From Leptodontidium sp. MPI-SDFR-AT-0119 (taxonomy: Eukaryota > Ascomycota > Leotiomycetes > Helotiales > Leptodontidiaceae): DNA of 64,000 nt. The stretch's first letter is position 1. Each line of letters opens with the position of its first letter. A program made the position numbers and the translations under genes. The stretch is taken from the NCBI GenBank assembly GCA_020726505.1, contig JAHLEZ010000001.1:1054001-1118000 (forward strand), read 5' to 3'. Under the pieces are notes generated by a model that was not told the origin of the DNA, did not search any database, and worked only from the letters and a program-made list of their open reading frames with translations. Below are positions 32,547-44,103 of the stretch, in pieces.

Positions 32547-34436
32547 ATGTCGACACCAAAGCCACACGTTTGTGTTGTTGGAGCTGGGATATCCGGATTG
32601 AGATGTGCAGAGGTATTGCTACAGAATGGATGCCAAGTTACAATCTTGGAAGCGAGAGATAGGATTGGTGGGAGAGTATGTATTTTCACAAACATGGCAA
32701 TACCAACCGAGACTGATGAAAAGAAACAGATATGTCAAAGTGACAAACTCGGATACAGAGCAGATATGTATGGCCACGCAACCCTTCATCTACTCCTAAC
32801 GAAATCTAATATTATGCCACAGAGGACCAAATTGGATACACACAGCAAGTCCATATCTCATATACAGTACGGTCTATCAATTCTAACAAGCGCCCAAGTC
32901 AGACGCAGAAGGCCGTTTCCCAATTCTCGACCTAGCCAGGAAAACCAAGACCCCACTTCACAGCTGGAACGACAAACAGAACATCTACTCGCCCACAGGA
33001 GCTCTCTTACCCGCCGCTAAATCTGACGAGCTATCTACTATTCTATGGAATAACATTGAAAGTGCCATCGCTCACAGCGCCAAGAACGGTAAAGATATTT
33101 CAGAGAAGGAGAGCCTGCGTGACTTCCTGGAAGAGAAAGCTAGAGAGAGATTTCCTGATCAGGAAGAGGAGAGGGTGTTGTTGATGCAGATGGCTGAGAT
33201 GTGGGGTGCGTATATTGGAGATCCGGTTCATAGGCAGAGCTTGAAGTTTGCTTGGATGGAGGAATGTTGTGGCGGCGGTGAGTTGTGCTCTTTGGTTTGG
33301 AAAGCACTTTTTTGGCTGATGAGACCTAAGATGGAGAGATGTTCGTTGAGACGACTTGGGAAGCCATCCTTGCTGAGATTGCAAGGATACCGCTTGAGAA
33401 GGCTAACGTGCGACTTGGAGAAAGAGTAGTCGGAGTTCAAACAATGGACAGGGAATCTGAAGGAAGCCGCGTTGTGGTATCAACTGAAAAGGGAGAGCAT
33501 CTCTCATTTGACGAAGTTCTAATGACAACTCCTCTCGGTTGGCTCAGGAGGAACAAGGATATATTTCAGCCAGCTTTGCCAGAAAGATTGCTTGCAGGTA
33601 TCGATGGAGTTTCAGTTGGTCATCTAGAAAAAGTAGAACTCCACAGCCCTCCCTATATTGTTCCGGAAATTAACAACCACAGGTCTACATCACATTCCCC
33701 TCCGCATTCTGGATCGACCCACCAACCACCAAACCCGATCCCAATCTCTCCCCAGTCGAGCTCGCAAAAGCAAACGACACTTTCCCAGGCTACACAAACT
33801 GGCTCTCCCCTTCCTACTCCCTCTCAACAAACCCACAACGCTTCCCAATCGAATGCTGGAACCTCGCCTCCTTCACACCACCAAACGCCCACCCAACACT
33901 AATCTTCTACCTCTACGGACCCTGCTCAGCATACATCACAACCTTCGTGCATGACCTCCCAGAATCCGAACACCACGCTCTTCTCTCCGCATTCTTCATG
34001 CCGTATATCTCCCTGCTGCCGAATTACTCTGCTTCGAACCCAGATTGTGAGATCAAGGCTATCTTGTCGACTGAATGGCAGAAAGATGAGTTGAGTGGGT
34101 ATGGTAGTTATTGTAACTTTCAGGTTGGGGCTAAGGATGCGAGTGGTGATGTTGAGGCTATGAGGAGAGGTGTACCGGAGAGGAGACTTTGGTTTGCGGG
34201 TGAGCATTGTGCGCCGTTTGATGAGGTATGTAGAGCTTCTCTCGCCGTCTTTAGATTCTCGCCTCTCAAGTGATGATTTGGAATGCATGAACTTGCTGGA
34301 TTATAGGACCTTTAAAGACATGAACAAGTACTGACTTTCGCGAAGTGTGGAACGGTCGCTGGGGCGTACCTGAGTGGAGAAAGTGTGGCTGTCAGGATGT
34401 TGGAGGGGTATGGTGTTACCAGTCCTACTATTTAGA
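32547..34436 (+). CDS. flavin-containing amine oxidase (polyamine oxidase-like)
   Basis: Begins MSTPKPHVCVVGAGISGLRC, the FAD-binding Rossmann motif, then ILEARDRIGGR. Several short introns follow. The first starts at GTATGT directly after GGR; the second is supported because splicing restores ADIGPNWIH, the conserved GPNWIHG-like block. Later segments include SWNDKQNIYSP, LLPAAKSDEL, FAWMEECCGG, TWEAILAEIARIPL, the second flavin region (VLMTTPLGWLRRN) and RLWFAGEHCAPF. The FAD-binding end, GTVAGAYLSGE, is reached through a last intron after PFDE. The stop is at 34434-34436. The family oxidises polyamines or other amines, producing H2O2, and is related to Fms1 and to LSD1-type enzymes; no SWIRM domain is seen. 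Exon borders in the middle (32840-32905) are the least certain. In contrast to the oxidase relic at 22-24 kb, the frame appears intact. Confidence 0.82.
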
Positions 34437-35480
34437 CGGAAACGAAACCCGGTGGAGGCAATAGGAAGAATGTAATGTCACAGCACAGTCCAGTATATTC
34501 TAATGGTTTTATTGGCAAGATATCCAGGGGGGTTGGGTATGAGGATGGAGTTCAGACAGCTAGAGATGACGAAATTCCGATCAGTTATGATACAATAGCC
34601 TAGGCAAGAAATCCGGTCTCGTAACTAATTTCACATTTTATTATTTAAGTTTTTTGACCCATGGATTTCGGGTTATGTGCTCTGGACCCTTTTTCGTCAA
34701 GTTGAGATGATTCTGGGATGGTATCGGTAGGCTTGAGCCGTCAACCAACAAAATACACACACCTCACCATCGCTCAATGATAATTCAGTTCATACTTTAA
34801 GAAAGTTCACCCCACCCCCGTACTAAGGTGGTGTTGAGGAAGCTGGGATTGTGGTGTTGGTAGTGTAGAATCTATCGGTAGATGTGGGTGGGTAGGTTAT
34901 CTCACTGTCGGAAGAAGGGATTGTGGAGAGGTAGAATAGTGCGTTGCTCATAATGTGATTGCGACGCACTGTGCGCGACGAGGATCTGATTATTTTTGGG
35001 TTGGAATAAATATACAAGCGATGCTTTGAAGTGGATAGATGAAGTCTAATGTGTACTTTGTCTTTGGTATAAGTGATGAATAATTAGAAGGCATGTTCTG
35101 GGATGAATGAATTAACGGGTGGGTGACTTGCATTTTGCTTGTATGCTACATGTCACTTAACATTTAGACGATGGCTAGATCTTTCTCTATAAGTTAATAG
35201 CGTAGGAACGTACGACCTTGATGAGGATATCAGGTGGCTGGATCATCAAGATCCATGATAACTTAGAGCGTTTCATATTACTGACGCTGGTTTGAGGATC
35301 GCCCAGAACACCAGCAACTTTTACTAACTTAGTCTGCACGTTTTCCACATTCAAGTGGTGAAATATCAGATGATATCTGCCTTGTCCGTTCTCCTATCTC
35401 GATCAAGACGCCCCATTTCCCAACTTCTATGAACGTTAACGAGCTAAATCAAGTACTTTTCTTTTGCTTTGATCGAAACT
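34437..35480. other. gene-free intergenic stretch
   Basis: Between the convergent amine oxidase and HET-protein stops. Nothing recognised. Confidence 0.4.
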
Positions 35481-37059
35481 CTAGATCATTAGTAGCGGTT
35501 GAACAAGCTCTCTCTTCACCAGTCCCACAAAAACACCAGAACAATGCCTCACTTCACCACCAGGAGCGTCTCTCCACCTCGCCAATCCTGGAGCACCATA
35601 ATAATACCTGACACTCGTCGCAGCAAACAACTCAACCTCCCTCAAACCCCCAAGGTTCTCCTGTGAGAAGAACAACCCAGTGTCGCACACTTGCGGCTCA
35701 TCACACCCTCTGAACCCCATATCCCGCAAGAATCCCAGCAACGCCACATTCCCCTCTTCCTTCTTATCATATTTCCCAAATATGCCCTTTGAGCTGAGTG
35801 TTGGATTATTTTGAACTGTGTGTCCCCAGAGGAATTTGTCCAATTCCGCCTCTGCATCAACACTCATGCTCCCAGCAAGCTGGAGAGATACCATTCCCTC
35901 CAACCAGAATCCACTTTCATCTTTTCGCCCTCTCTGCGTCTCGCCAAAAGGCTCGCTGTGGATGTACCAGTTAATCACGGGGATAAGATGAGTCGGCCTA
36001 TCACCACTTTCACTAGATGTGGTGCTAGGTCGCCACGTCTTACCACTTTCCTCACTCCGTCGATCAGCCGTGAAAACAAAAGAATAATCCCCTTTCGCCT
36101 CACATATCCCCATGACCTTCTCAGCCAACTCGTCTAAACTCGAAGATGGCGGTCCCCAACTTGCGTCTTTCGTCAGCGCTCCAATGCAGGCGAGTAACCT
36201 ATTCTGAGGAAACTTTGGATCGAAAGTTCGCATTGAAATATTGGACAATATTCCCAAAGCCGGACGCTCAAGGTAGCCGCTCATAGTGCTATCGAGGAGT
36301 GTATCTTCTAAGACGTTGAGATTAGGGAAGGTGGCCATAGCTGCGCTCTCGGAGATGTTGTTGTCGCGCTTGTAGCGAGAGAAGGAATATCCTACACAGT
36401 TGAAGAATTGGGTAGCTTCTACTACGACATGAGTGCGGGGGTTCGAGGGAGAAGCTGGAGTTGTGAAGTATGTTGAACGACTGTTGACGAGTTCTTGGTA
36501 TGTCCAGACACGGGAGATCCACGCGTCTGCTTCGAGGATCTGCATGTCTGGAAGAGAGAGCGGCTCGGGCGATACTGTGGCAGAAGCTTGCTGAACAATA
36601 TTCCAGACTGAGGATTTGAGTGTGATGATTACGGACATGCCGGCGTTGTAGATGAATCCCATACTTGAAAAAATCAGTGGCAGATCCTCAACCAACCGAG
36701 AAGAAATACCTTTCAAGGGTCTTTAATCGCGGCGATCCTTCCAACTGAGGAATACACAGCGCATCAATCCAGAAGGCCTCGACTTTCTCACCTCCTAGAT
36801 CTCGATGTATCACTTCAGCGGCTTTGATGGCAGCCTCAAGAGCAGGTCTAGTCTGATCTGAGATGTCCCTCTGACAATTGAAGAAACTTCCTCTTTTTTC
36901 GACGCCGTGCCCCCATACGTAAGATACGCAGTGGAATTTGAGGTCCTTGGTAGCAGGATCATGAGGGCCTGTGACTCGCCAGCGACGATTGTTAATTTCT
37001 TCATCTCCAGCTTGTGGTGTAGCGCCTTCGGGAACGAGGGTGATGAGATTCAGTTCCAT
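35481..37059 (-). CDS. heterokaryon incompatibility (HET) domain protein
   Basis: Exons 36710-37059 and 35481-36663 give 510 residues; the 46-base intron ends TTTTTTCAAG. The HET domain occupies the first 160 or so residues with its three classical blocks: FHCVSYVWG, EAFWIDALCIPQL and, after the splice, MGFIYNAGMSV with ISRVWTYQELV. HET-domain proteins act in the non-self recognition reaction that kills fused cells of incompatible fungal strains, though many family members have no proven role. The remaining 300 residues have no recognised domain (no WD40, NACHT or ankyrin repeats). The start at 37059 (MELNLITLVP) is preferred; an in-frame ATG at 37194 would add 45 residues that do not look conserved. 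Confidence 0.87.
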
Positions 37060-37459
37060 GATTACAGAAATAGGCTTGTGATAGTAACCTTTAGAGTGAA
37101 TTAAAGGATGTAGAACATAAGACAGGCAAAAACACTCATTCTGTCTGATTTTCCAACCGCTGGCCGTTCTCAGCTCATGCTGTGTAACCATCATGTACCA
37201 ATCAGATTATGGGGCTGTGCAAGGACCAATGAAATCACCTCCCAGCCTTTTCAGGGGCTTCTCGGCTTCAATTCGCCCACCCCGACAGAATCACTGACGT
37301 AAGAGATGTCACCGGCGTTTGACTGCGACGATCTCACTTCCGATTTGAAATAACAATCAAAAGCAGTCGAATCCCCTCCATTTTCAGAGAATAAAACTCA
37401 CAAAGTCAAAATCCGAATCGTCATTGTTCAAGATAAACAACCCCCTTATTTTACCGAGG

Positions 37460-38574
37460 ATGGCAAACAACACAGTTCCCACCGTTGCAGGCGGGAAGAA
37501 AATCGTATGCCAACCCTCAGTTCTGTTGCTTCACGGCGTATTAATTTGTTCAAACCAGGTATTTACAGGCGGATCTGGTAAAGCAGGTCGTCATGTTATA
37601 CCATATCTGATCAGCAAAGGCCACAAAGTCCTCAATCTGGATCTCGTGCCTTTCCCAGACCCATCCGTCGATGTGTATACACTCAAGACGGACCTCACAG
37701 ATTCGGGACAGGTTTTCAATGCCTTGACTTCGCATTTCAACATGACCGGGTATAGCGATGGTCCAGTCCCGAGTGCGCCTGATGTCGTTATTCATTTTGC
37801 AGGTGAGCTGTCCATCGACATCTAAGCTAAGCTTGAATATGAGACGGCGATGTTGACGAGGCTAGCGTATGCGAGAAACATGCTCGTACCCGATTCAGAG
37901 CTCTTCCAAGCAAATGTCAGGAGTACATACAATGTCATCGAAGCAGCTTGCAAGCTCGGCGTCAAGAAGATTCTCATTGCATCATCTGAGACAACATATG
38001 GTGTCTGTTTCGCTCAGGGAGATGCGGATTACCATTCCTTCCCACTGGAAGAAGATTATGATGTCGATCCCGAAGACTCGTGAGTATATCTCAAGCAAGT
38101 TTTGAAGGCTTTGAAACCCTCATTTGGTATTAAAAATATCCCAGGTACGCACTATCCAAAATCTGCGGCGAGCAAACAGCACGCACCTTCGCACGGCGCT
38201 TCAAAGCAGACATCTACGCCTTCCGAATCGGCAACGTGATCGAGCCTCACGAATACGAGAAAGACTTCCCCACCTACCTTGGGAATCCCTCGTCCCGGAA
38301 ACGCAACGCGTGGAGTTACATTGACGCGCGAGATCTCGGGCAGATCTGTGACTTGGCGATTCGGAAGAGCGGGTTGGGGTTCCAGGTGTTTAATGCTACA
38401 AACGATACGATTACTGTTAGGGATATGACGACGAAGGAGTTTTTGGCGAAGGAGTGTCCTGGTACGAAGATCACGAGGGTATTGGGCGAGTTTGAGGCGC
38501 CGTTGAGTAATAGGAAGATTAGGGAGGTGTTGGGGTTTAGGGATGTGCATGATTGGAGGAAATATGTTAATTGA
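37460..38574 (+). CDS. NAD-dependent epimerase/dehydratase
   Basis: Exons 37460-37504, 37559-37802, 37866-38079 and 38145-38574 give 310 residues. Extended SDR fold: after the first splice the NAD-binding loop reads VFTGGSGKAGRHV, then LNLDLVP, DVVIHFAAYA, the substrate strand ILIASSETTYG, and the catalytic Tyr-x-x-x-Lys as SYALSKICGE, with FRIGNVIEP behind it. All three introns are needed: two fall inside codons of conserved motifs (HFA-A and S-YALSK). The family interconverts nucleotide sugars or related NAD-dependent substrates in the cytosol. The short C-terminus (HDWRKYVN) and 310-residue length fit small fungal NAD-epimerases; the substrate is unknown. It diverges from the HET gene with about 400 bases between starts. 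Confidence 0.9.
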
Positions 38575-39051
38575 TGGATTGAATTATGTCTGACTTAGTG
38601 GTAAAATATAAACAGAAGTATATTCCAGCGTAGAGAAATGTTTCGCTGGTTGTCAATTGCCGATTAGAGCATGTAGCGGAAAGTAGGAGCCGTATCTCCC
38701 ATCTCGCCCATCTCCTTGAGACTGAGCCCAGCCTCATTCCCCTCCCTATCCCTCTTATCATTAATCCTCTTATTATTATAAGCGTTATAGTACCGTAAGA
38801 TAAACGGCACCGTATACGGAGATTTAAGGAAATGAAGCTAAGGGATAATTATTTATTAAAGTCAAATAAACACCTGTAAAGTGAGCCTTGCATTAGCTAT
38901 TATTTCGAAGTACTAAAAGAGCCATGCGCTTAGTAATAATCACAAGTGGGAAACAATGAAGTAATTATTAAGATAATAAGGTGTCTTATAAATAAAGTTA
39001 TATGGGAAAGGATCACTTAGTTATACGCATATTATTAACTTCGTTTATTAG
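38575..39051. other. AT-rich, repeat-like sequence
   Basis: Strongly AT-rich with no open frame of note; it begins the repeat zone that runs to about 40.3 kb. The composition, very different from the flanking genes, suggests old transposon sequence, possibly altered by repeat-induced point mutation. Confidence 0.45.
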
Positions 39052-39056
39052 CCTTT

Positions 39057-39198
39057 TGTTACGACCTAGGACCGTGCCCCTGATATAGTCGAATAGCTGA
39101 ATTGGCCTCCAACCAATTCATGTACCTTTTGGGCCCTCTGGCCCGGTGGTAAAGCTATTCACTTACCGGTCGTACTGCCATGAGCGTCAGTCGTCACA
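39057..39198. mobile_element. 142-bp solo LTR-like element with 5-bp target duplication
   Basis: Starts TGTTACGAC and ends GTCGTCACA, which are inverted to each other in 8 of 9 positions and bounded by TG...CA as in retrotransposon LTRs. The five bases before it (39052-39056) and after it (39199-39203) are both CCTTT, a 5-bp target-site duplication typical of LTR retrotransposon integration. No polyprotein frame lies nearby, so it is a solo LTR or a very short terminal-repeat derivative. Inside, TGGCCCGGTGG at 39139-39149 resembles a Pol III A box with one mismatch, but no convincing B box follows. Confidence 0.75.
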
Positions 39199-39203
39199 CC
39201 TTT

Positions 39204-39771
39204 TACGTTTATATCAATTATTTACTTACGCTTAAGAAAGAAACTGGAAATCTTCTCTTACTAATGTTTTACGAGAAAATTGTAGGGTAAGTTAGTTATA
39301 CTTTTTATGTAAATAAGTAATACTTTTTTTTAAAAAAAATAAGAGGACGAAGGCCAATAGTATAATGTCTAATATACTTGGTCGAGAGACTTACTAGGTG
39401 CTTAAGAACTTAGATCTAATTAGTGGCATTACCGTCGGTGCAGTACCGGTTCATGTACCACGCCGCATGTGTGAATATATTCCAATGCGACTATAGTGAC
39501 AGAGTAATAAATGTATGGTTCAAAAATCTGTGTATTTTCTAAGAGAGTGCGAGGAGAGCCAGGCTATATACTACGAAACCCCACCGAATGTCCATCGAAA
39601 CCAGTCCGGCTAGGCTCCGACCCCTGACTTTGACCCGCACCCCCTTTTCCAGACCGAAGTATGCTCATGTAGGGACTTGTGGACCAACAATTACTTTTAC
39701 CTTCATTAATAAATTAGATCTAGTCTCGCTTATAATTACTATTGTTACGTGTAATTAAAGGCAAAGAGTAG
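39204..39771. other. degenerate repeat-derived sequence
   Basis: AT-rich with runs of A and T near 39325-39345 and a more GC-balanced block at about 39420-39690 that looks like decayed transposon sequence. No coding frame and no clean terminal repeats were found. Confidence 0.4.
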
Positions 39772-39952
39772 TGCAACTTAGGTAGAGCGTACAACGTAGG
39801 TAGAGTGTGTAATCTAAGTAAGGGGTACAACGCAGGTAGGTTGAGCAACGCAGGTAGGTTGAGCAACGCAGGTAGGTTGAGCAACGCAGGTAGGTTGAGC
39901 AACGCAGGTAGGTTGTGCAACGCAGGTAGAGTGTGCAACGCAGGTAGAGTGT
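39772..39952. repeat. 18-bp minisatellite, about ten copies
   Basis: Tandem units of the form GCAACGCAGGTAGGTTGA. The central copies (about 39826-39915) are nearly identical. The outer ones vary: AGAGTGT or AGAGCGT replaces AGGTTGA, and AACTTAGG replaces AACGCAGG. Because 18 is a multiple of three, frames stay open across it on both strands and would read as six-residue repeats; there is no sign that this is translated. Confidence 0.85.
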
Positions 39953-41447
39953 GTAATCCGAAAGATAATCCAGAGGGCGGGACAACCCAAGTAGATTATC
40001 TCCTAAGATAATCCCTGGGTTCACCTTATTAGACCCTTAGACCTTCCTTAAGATTCTGCCTGGGTTATCTTAATCCTGCTTAATTATAAATATCTTCTTC
40101 TCTTTGTTCTATTAGAAGTTTTGCCTTTCATTTACGGAGGAAAAAGCTCAATCATTAAGAGTTTTCAAGCCTAAAAGTAGTTTCTGGCCTTGTAGCTTGT
40201 CCAAAGAGCGTCAGACGTTATACATACAACATACATCTGCTTCATAATCTCGTGTACCATTTGGATATACGGCTAAGTGAGTGAACTACCGCTGACCTTA
40301 GAGCTAAACCGCAGGAAGTGCTTACACTGGCGCGGTAAGTGCGGATATTCACCAACCTCGAAGTCGACATAGGATTCCTTTGAATCGGTGTTCACACTGT
40401 GGTTGGGAAGGCTCTCGGTAGCTTCTTTGTCACCTGACCGGAGAGGCTCTTTCCACATAAAAGAGCTCAACACTTGAAAACAACTCAACAACAAAGAACT
40501 TTTCATAGATATTATCTAATACACTTTTTTCTCCTCCCCTCCTTCGACTTTTCATGCTCTTCAGATATGTATTATCTTTAGATTTGATCGATCCGCGATT
40601 TCCTACACCTAGAGTCTCTCCCGTACCTCACTACATGCTACCTTTCTTGTTGTGTGGTTGATTGGGCTTTATCCCTCCCACAACACGCTCAACTGTTCCC
40701 ATGCTTTGCGTTATCGCCGTCCCGCGGGTCGTATGCGTCAAGCAGGGAGAGCTCGCAATGCTCCTGGTTTGCCTTCGTGCGCTTCAGAGGACGGTAGAAA
40801 TCAAAGCCGCAGTTGAAACCCATATTATTTGCGTGGCTCAGTTCGTAATTTCGAGCGGTTGGAGAGAACTTTCATTATTGCCTGTTTAGTAAGCGTGGGT
40901 TCAAAGAGGAAGTAATAAAGCAGAACTCGCCATTATATACTTACTTATAGTTCGTTTGTTGTCAGTCAAGGTGGCTCATGGTGCAGTTTGGCTTGTCCTT
41001 CCGGTGTCAATGGCCCCATTATCACCAATCCCACACTCTACCTGACGGGCCGGGCCAATTTCAACGCCCCATGCATCCGCAAGGTTAGCCTGGAGGATTG
41101 CGCGCGCCACAGGAAGGAGATTGCGGACGGCTATTGTTGGAAAAGGTTGGTTTATCTAAATAGACCGACTCTTGCTAAATGCGTTTGGGGCGGTTCACAT
41201 ACGGACAGGGTTTAACAGCAACATAACGCTCTCACAATTTCGTAACGTAACTTGATGCTTTGCCATGGGAGATCTAATCGTTGAGAGTTCTTGTATCCAA
41301 AAAAAAAAAATAAAATAAAATAAAAATAATAATAATAATAATAATCGCGAACTGCCTACTGTAACGTGCGGAAAGGCAAGCAGCCCGGAGGTCAACACAT
41401 GCCGGTTGATAGCGACTCTTGGGCCTTATCGTAACAATCTCTTGAAT
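39953..41447. other. gene-poor stretch after the minisatellite
   Basis: Continues the repeat zone to about 40.3 kb, then more GC-balanced DNA. A plus-strand frame at 40988-41215 has no recognisable motif. An A-rich tract with AAAAT and AAT repeats lies at 41299-41345. No gene is supported. Confidence 0.4.
41299..41345. repeat. A-rich tract with AAAAT and AAT microsatellite
   Basis: A run of A, then AAAAT/TAAAA units, then about seven AAT units in a row. Confidence 0.7.
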
Positions 41448-42287
41448 TCACCGACACAACCAACCATTACCGCTCGGTACATAGCCCCTACACTCCATAC
41501 TTTTAACCTCGTCTTTGCTCCTCAACCAAAATTCCACCACCTCTTTCCTTCTCAAAAATTCTTCCATTCTCGGCTTGTCCGCAAACCTCCCAAAAATCCT
41601 CAAGCCCGTCTCATCGTCCAAACTCTCAAACACCATATACGTAAGCACTCCTTTGCTCTGCTCCTTCTCCTCTATCTCGACCAACTCAGCTACAGCTTTG
41701 AGCTTTAAAAGGACTAAGGCCCGCTTAGATGGAGAAAAGCAGACGATCCGCGTATCTTGCATAACTTGACACTCGCGCTTGTCACCGGAGAGGCTGAGAA
41801 ACCCGGTTATAGCTGTGTAGTGAGATATATCGATGCCTGTGCTCATAATATCGGACGTTTTTGAAAGACACAAGGACATAGCGGCAGAGTTCAAGTGGGT
41901 TTGGTAAAGGTGCTATCAAAACAAATAACAGATAAGTCAACCAGGTCCCAAAGACAGATGATAACAATGGCTGATAAAGATGAGTGGGAGGTATAGACGC
42001 ACCTCACGCGTTTCATAGGCTTCAAAAGCGAGCATGCTAGTTGTTTTGGAGATGTTTTCCGCGTAGTCGAGCGGGATTCCCATATAATAGGTCATAGTCA
42101 TTGGCTCATTCTTCCAGACATAGTCAGCAAGGTCGACAAAAGCTTCCTTCCACTAGAAATTTCACGATCCTTATCAGTACAATCATTCAAGTAGGGCCAG
42201 TATGAGGAGATTTAGAAGGTGGTAAAGAATTCTTACATCATCGTATCGGTCGGGCACCAAATTACAGTTCAGAAAGAGGTAGAGCAT
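41448..42287 (-). CDS. ABM-like (dimeric alpha-beta barrel) protein
   Basis: Exons 42237-42287, 42003-42152 and 41448-41912 join in phase 0 to 221 residues. Two similar halves suggest a fused pair of ferredoxin-like alpha-beta barrel domains of the antibiotic biosynthesis monooxygenase (ABM) type. The first half has DRYDDWKEAFVDLADYVW, then TYYMGIPLDYAEN and MLAFEAYETREHLYQTHLNS. The second has LVLLKLKAVAEL, GVLTYMVFESLDDETGLRIF and RRKEVVEFW. The pattern of a leading strand, a helix with DYVW, an M/FxxYETREHLxxTH core and a closing strand is usual for the superfamily. It has no signal peptide. The start at 42287 (MLYLFLNC) is the first ATG that opens the domain; the exon is only 51 bases, so an upstream exon cannot be excluded. 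Reaction unknown. Confidence 0.65.
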
Positions 42288-44103
42288 GTCAAGCTGTACC
42301 CCAAAACTAAGGAAGGTAGATTGAATTATAATGTGTAGCCCTTAGATGAGAAGTGAATTCGCTTCGCTACCCTTTTTGTATTCCCAAAAATAAAACCTAC
42401 TTTCTCGGTTCTCGGTTAATCTTATCCGCTTTCATTTGTGCATCGTCTGGAAATACGCTCCGGGTTTCTTTTTACTAGTCCCATGCCAAATCCATACTTT
42501 ACCTTCTTAGTGACCTACATTGCTCCACTACCCACCAGACTTTTGACTCTTGCGGAGATAGGAGTCCTGAGATGGGGACTTGGGTGGGGTAATGTTATCC
42601 GCTTCCCAACCAGACAGATAATTCGCAAAGTTCTCCGCCTTTCAGCATGACGCGCAGCGATGTTTCAAGACCTCCGGATCGGTCGGCAATGTTTGAAAAG
42701 ATGCTTACCCCATCCCTTTTGGGGGATGCCATATAAGTGGGTCCAATATCAACAATTGTGACCACTGATACTGATTATTATGCCGGTACGTGATCCCGAT
42801 CACATGTCTTCATAGACTATGACAGTCTAACAATCGGCGCTCTCTAGGTGTAAACTTCACTAGGACCCATATATCTCTGCTACCGCCGCCCCGACATCCT
42901 ATAATGGGAAAGTCATCCTCATAACCGGCGCCTCTCGCGGCATTGGTCGAGCAACCGCAATTTCAAATGCCCGCTCTGGCGCCAGCAGTGCGAGCATGGG
43001 GAGGAGTCAGATGTCCGTCTTGCGTAGCACTTTCTTCTCGTCGGCGGCGCTGAAATCGACATCGCGGCCGTCTCAGTTTGGGTCGTATGAACTTGAATAT
43101 TTTCTGGGGAGGGTGTAGGTGTGGGTGTGGATGGTGGATGTGGTAGGATCTTCGTCTTGGATGGGCGTGTGAGAGTGCTTTTCTGCGGAGTCGTAGGTGG
43201 TGAGGTGAGTGTTGTGGGGCAGTCGCTGCCGTGAGAGGTGGGGAGGTGTGACATTGTGAGTTGGTTATCTCACACGAAACTTTTCGCTGTGTATCGCCCA
43301 AGAACACTGTGTATCGAATATGCAAAAGTAGACAAGGGAGATGAGACAGTCATTCCTTTAGAATAAAACAGAACCACTAGATAAATAATCACAAAACATC
43401 CCATGTGAACGACCTACCCAACAAACAGACCCGATAACAAGGTCTTACTCTACCCACCTACACTCCATTCATCCCATCCCATCCCGTCACATCTTCCTGG
43501 AAAATGTGTACGTGAGTCTCCACCCACGCACAAACCACCTAATCAAGCCAGTCATAACCAACAAAATCATCCCGACGTCAACCTGCCAGGATACCACATC
43601 TAACAACATCCTATGACAAGAACGACCTTGGGGAAAGCCAAGAAGCGCCGCCGACCTCACAGTGTTGATCTTCAAGCTTTGTAGTTGAGGGGCCGGCGAC
43701 GCGATGGGCGTTTGCCGAAGACAGAGAAGAGGACCAATTAAAGGGGTGTGGAGGTGGTTGCCGAGGGGGTTAGCCGAGAGCGGTGATGCTGGGCTGGGTC
43801 TTGATATTTTTTGGGGCCCTTCGCGTTTGGGTCGTGGGTATTCATTCGTTATGAATACTCAGGCGGGTTACTTAAGAGTAGGAAAGAGATGAGCTGTATT
43901 CTAGATTCATGTACGCAAACCCCCTAAGCTTAGCTGCAATCAAGTGAGTAAACAAACAAGCAAATAGCAATCTCGCAAAGCACCCCAATGCACTGTAAAC
44001 AGACCAGCCCATCGTAAAGTCCAAATTTTTTTTTTTTAAGGCAATCGCAATCTATCTTAATCGATTCCAATCCCCATACCTCTATCTCGCAGAATCTACT
44101 TGT
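42288..44103. other. intergenic region around the dehydrogenase fragment
   Basis: Apart from the SDR remnant, only short frames lacking known motifs are seen, for example minus-strand frames at 42919-43325 rich in Pro, His and Thr. Confidence 0.4.
42864..42985 (+). pseudogene. short-chain dehydrogenase fragment (N-terminal motif only)
   Basis: About 40 codons read SYNGKVILITGASRGIGRAT, the first strand and glycine-rich NAD(P) loop of a classical SDR, followed by a short stretch resembling the next helix (NARSGA). After that the resemblance ends and the frame runs to a stop with no NAG, catalytic Ser or YxxxK motif. A TAG at 42861-42863 lies just upstream. A gene remnant rather than a working gene. 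Confidence 0.65.

Noticed and set aside
39139..39198. tRNA gene or tRNA-derived SINE
   Set aside because: An A-box-like string is present but no GGTTCGANNCC B box or cloverleaf follows at the right distance.
39805..40011. Repeat-containing protein encoded by the 18-bp minisatellite
   Set aside because: Open frames on both strands result simply from the unit length being a multiple of three; no start context or conserved flank supports translation.
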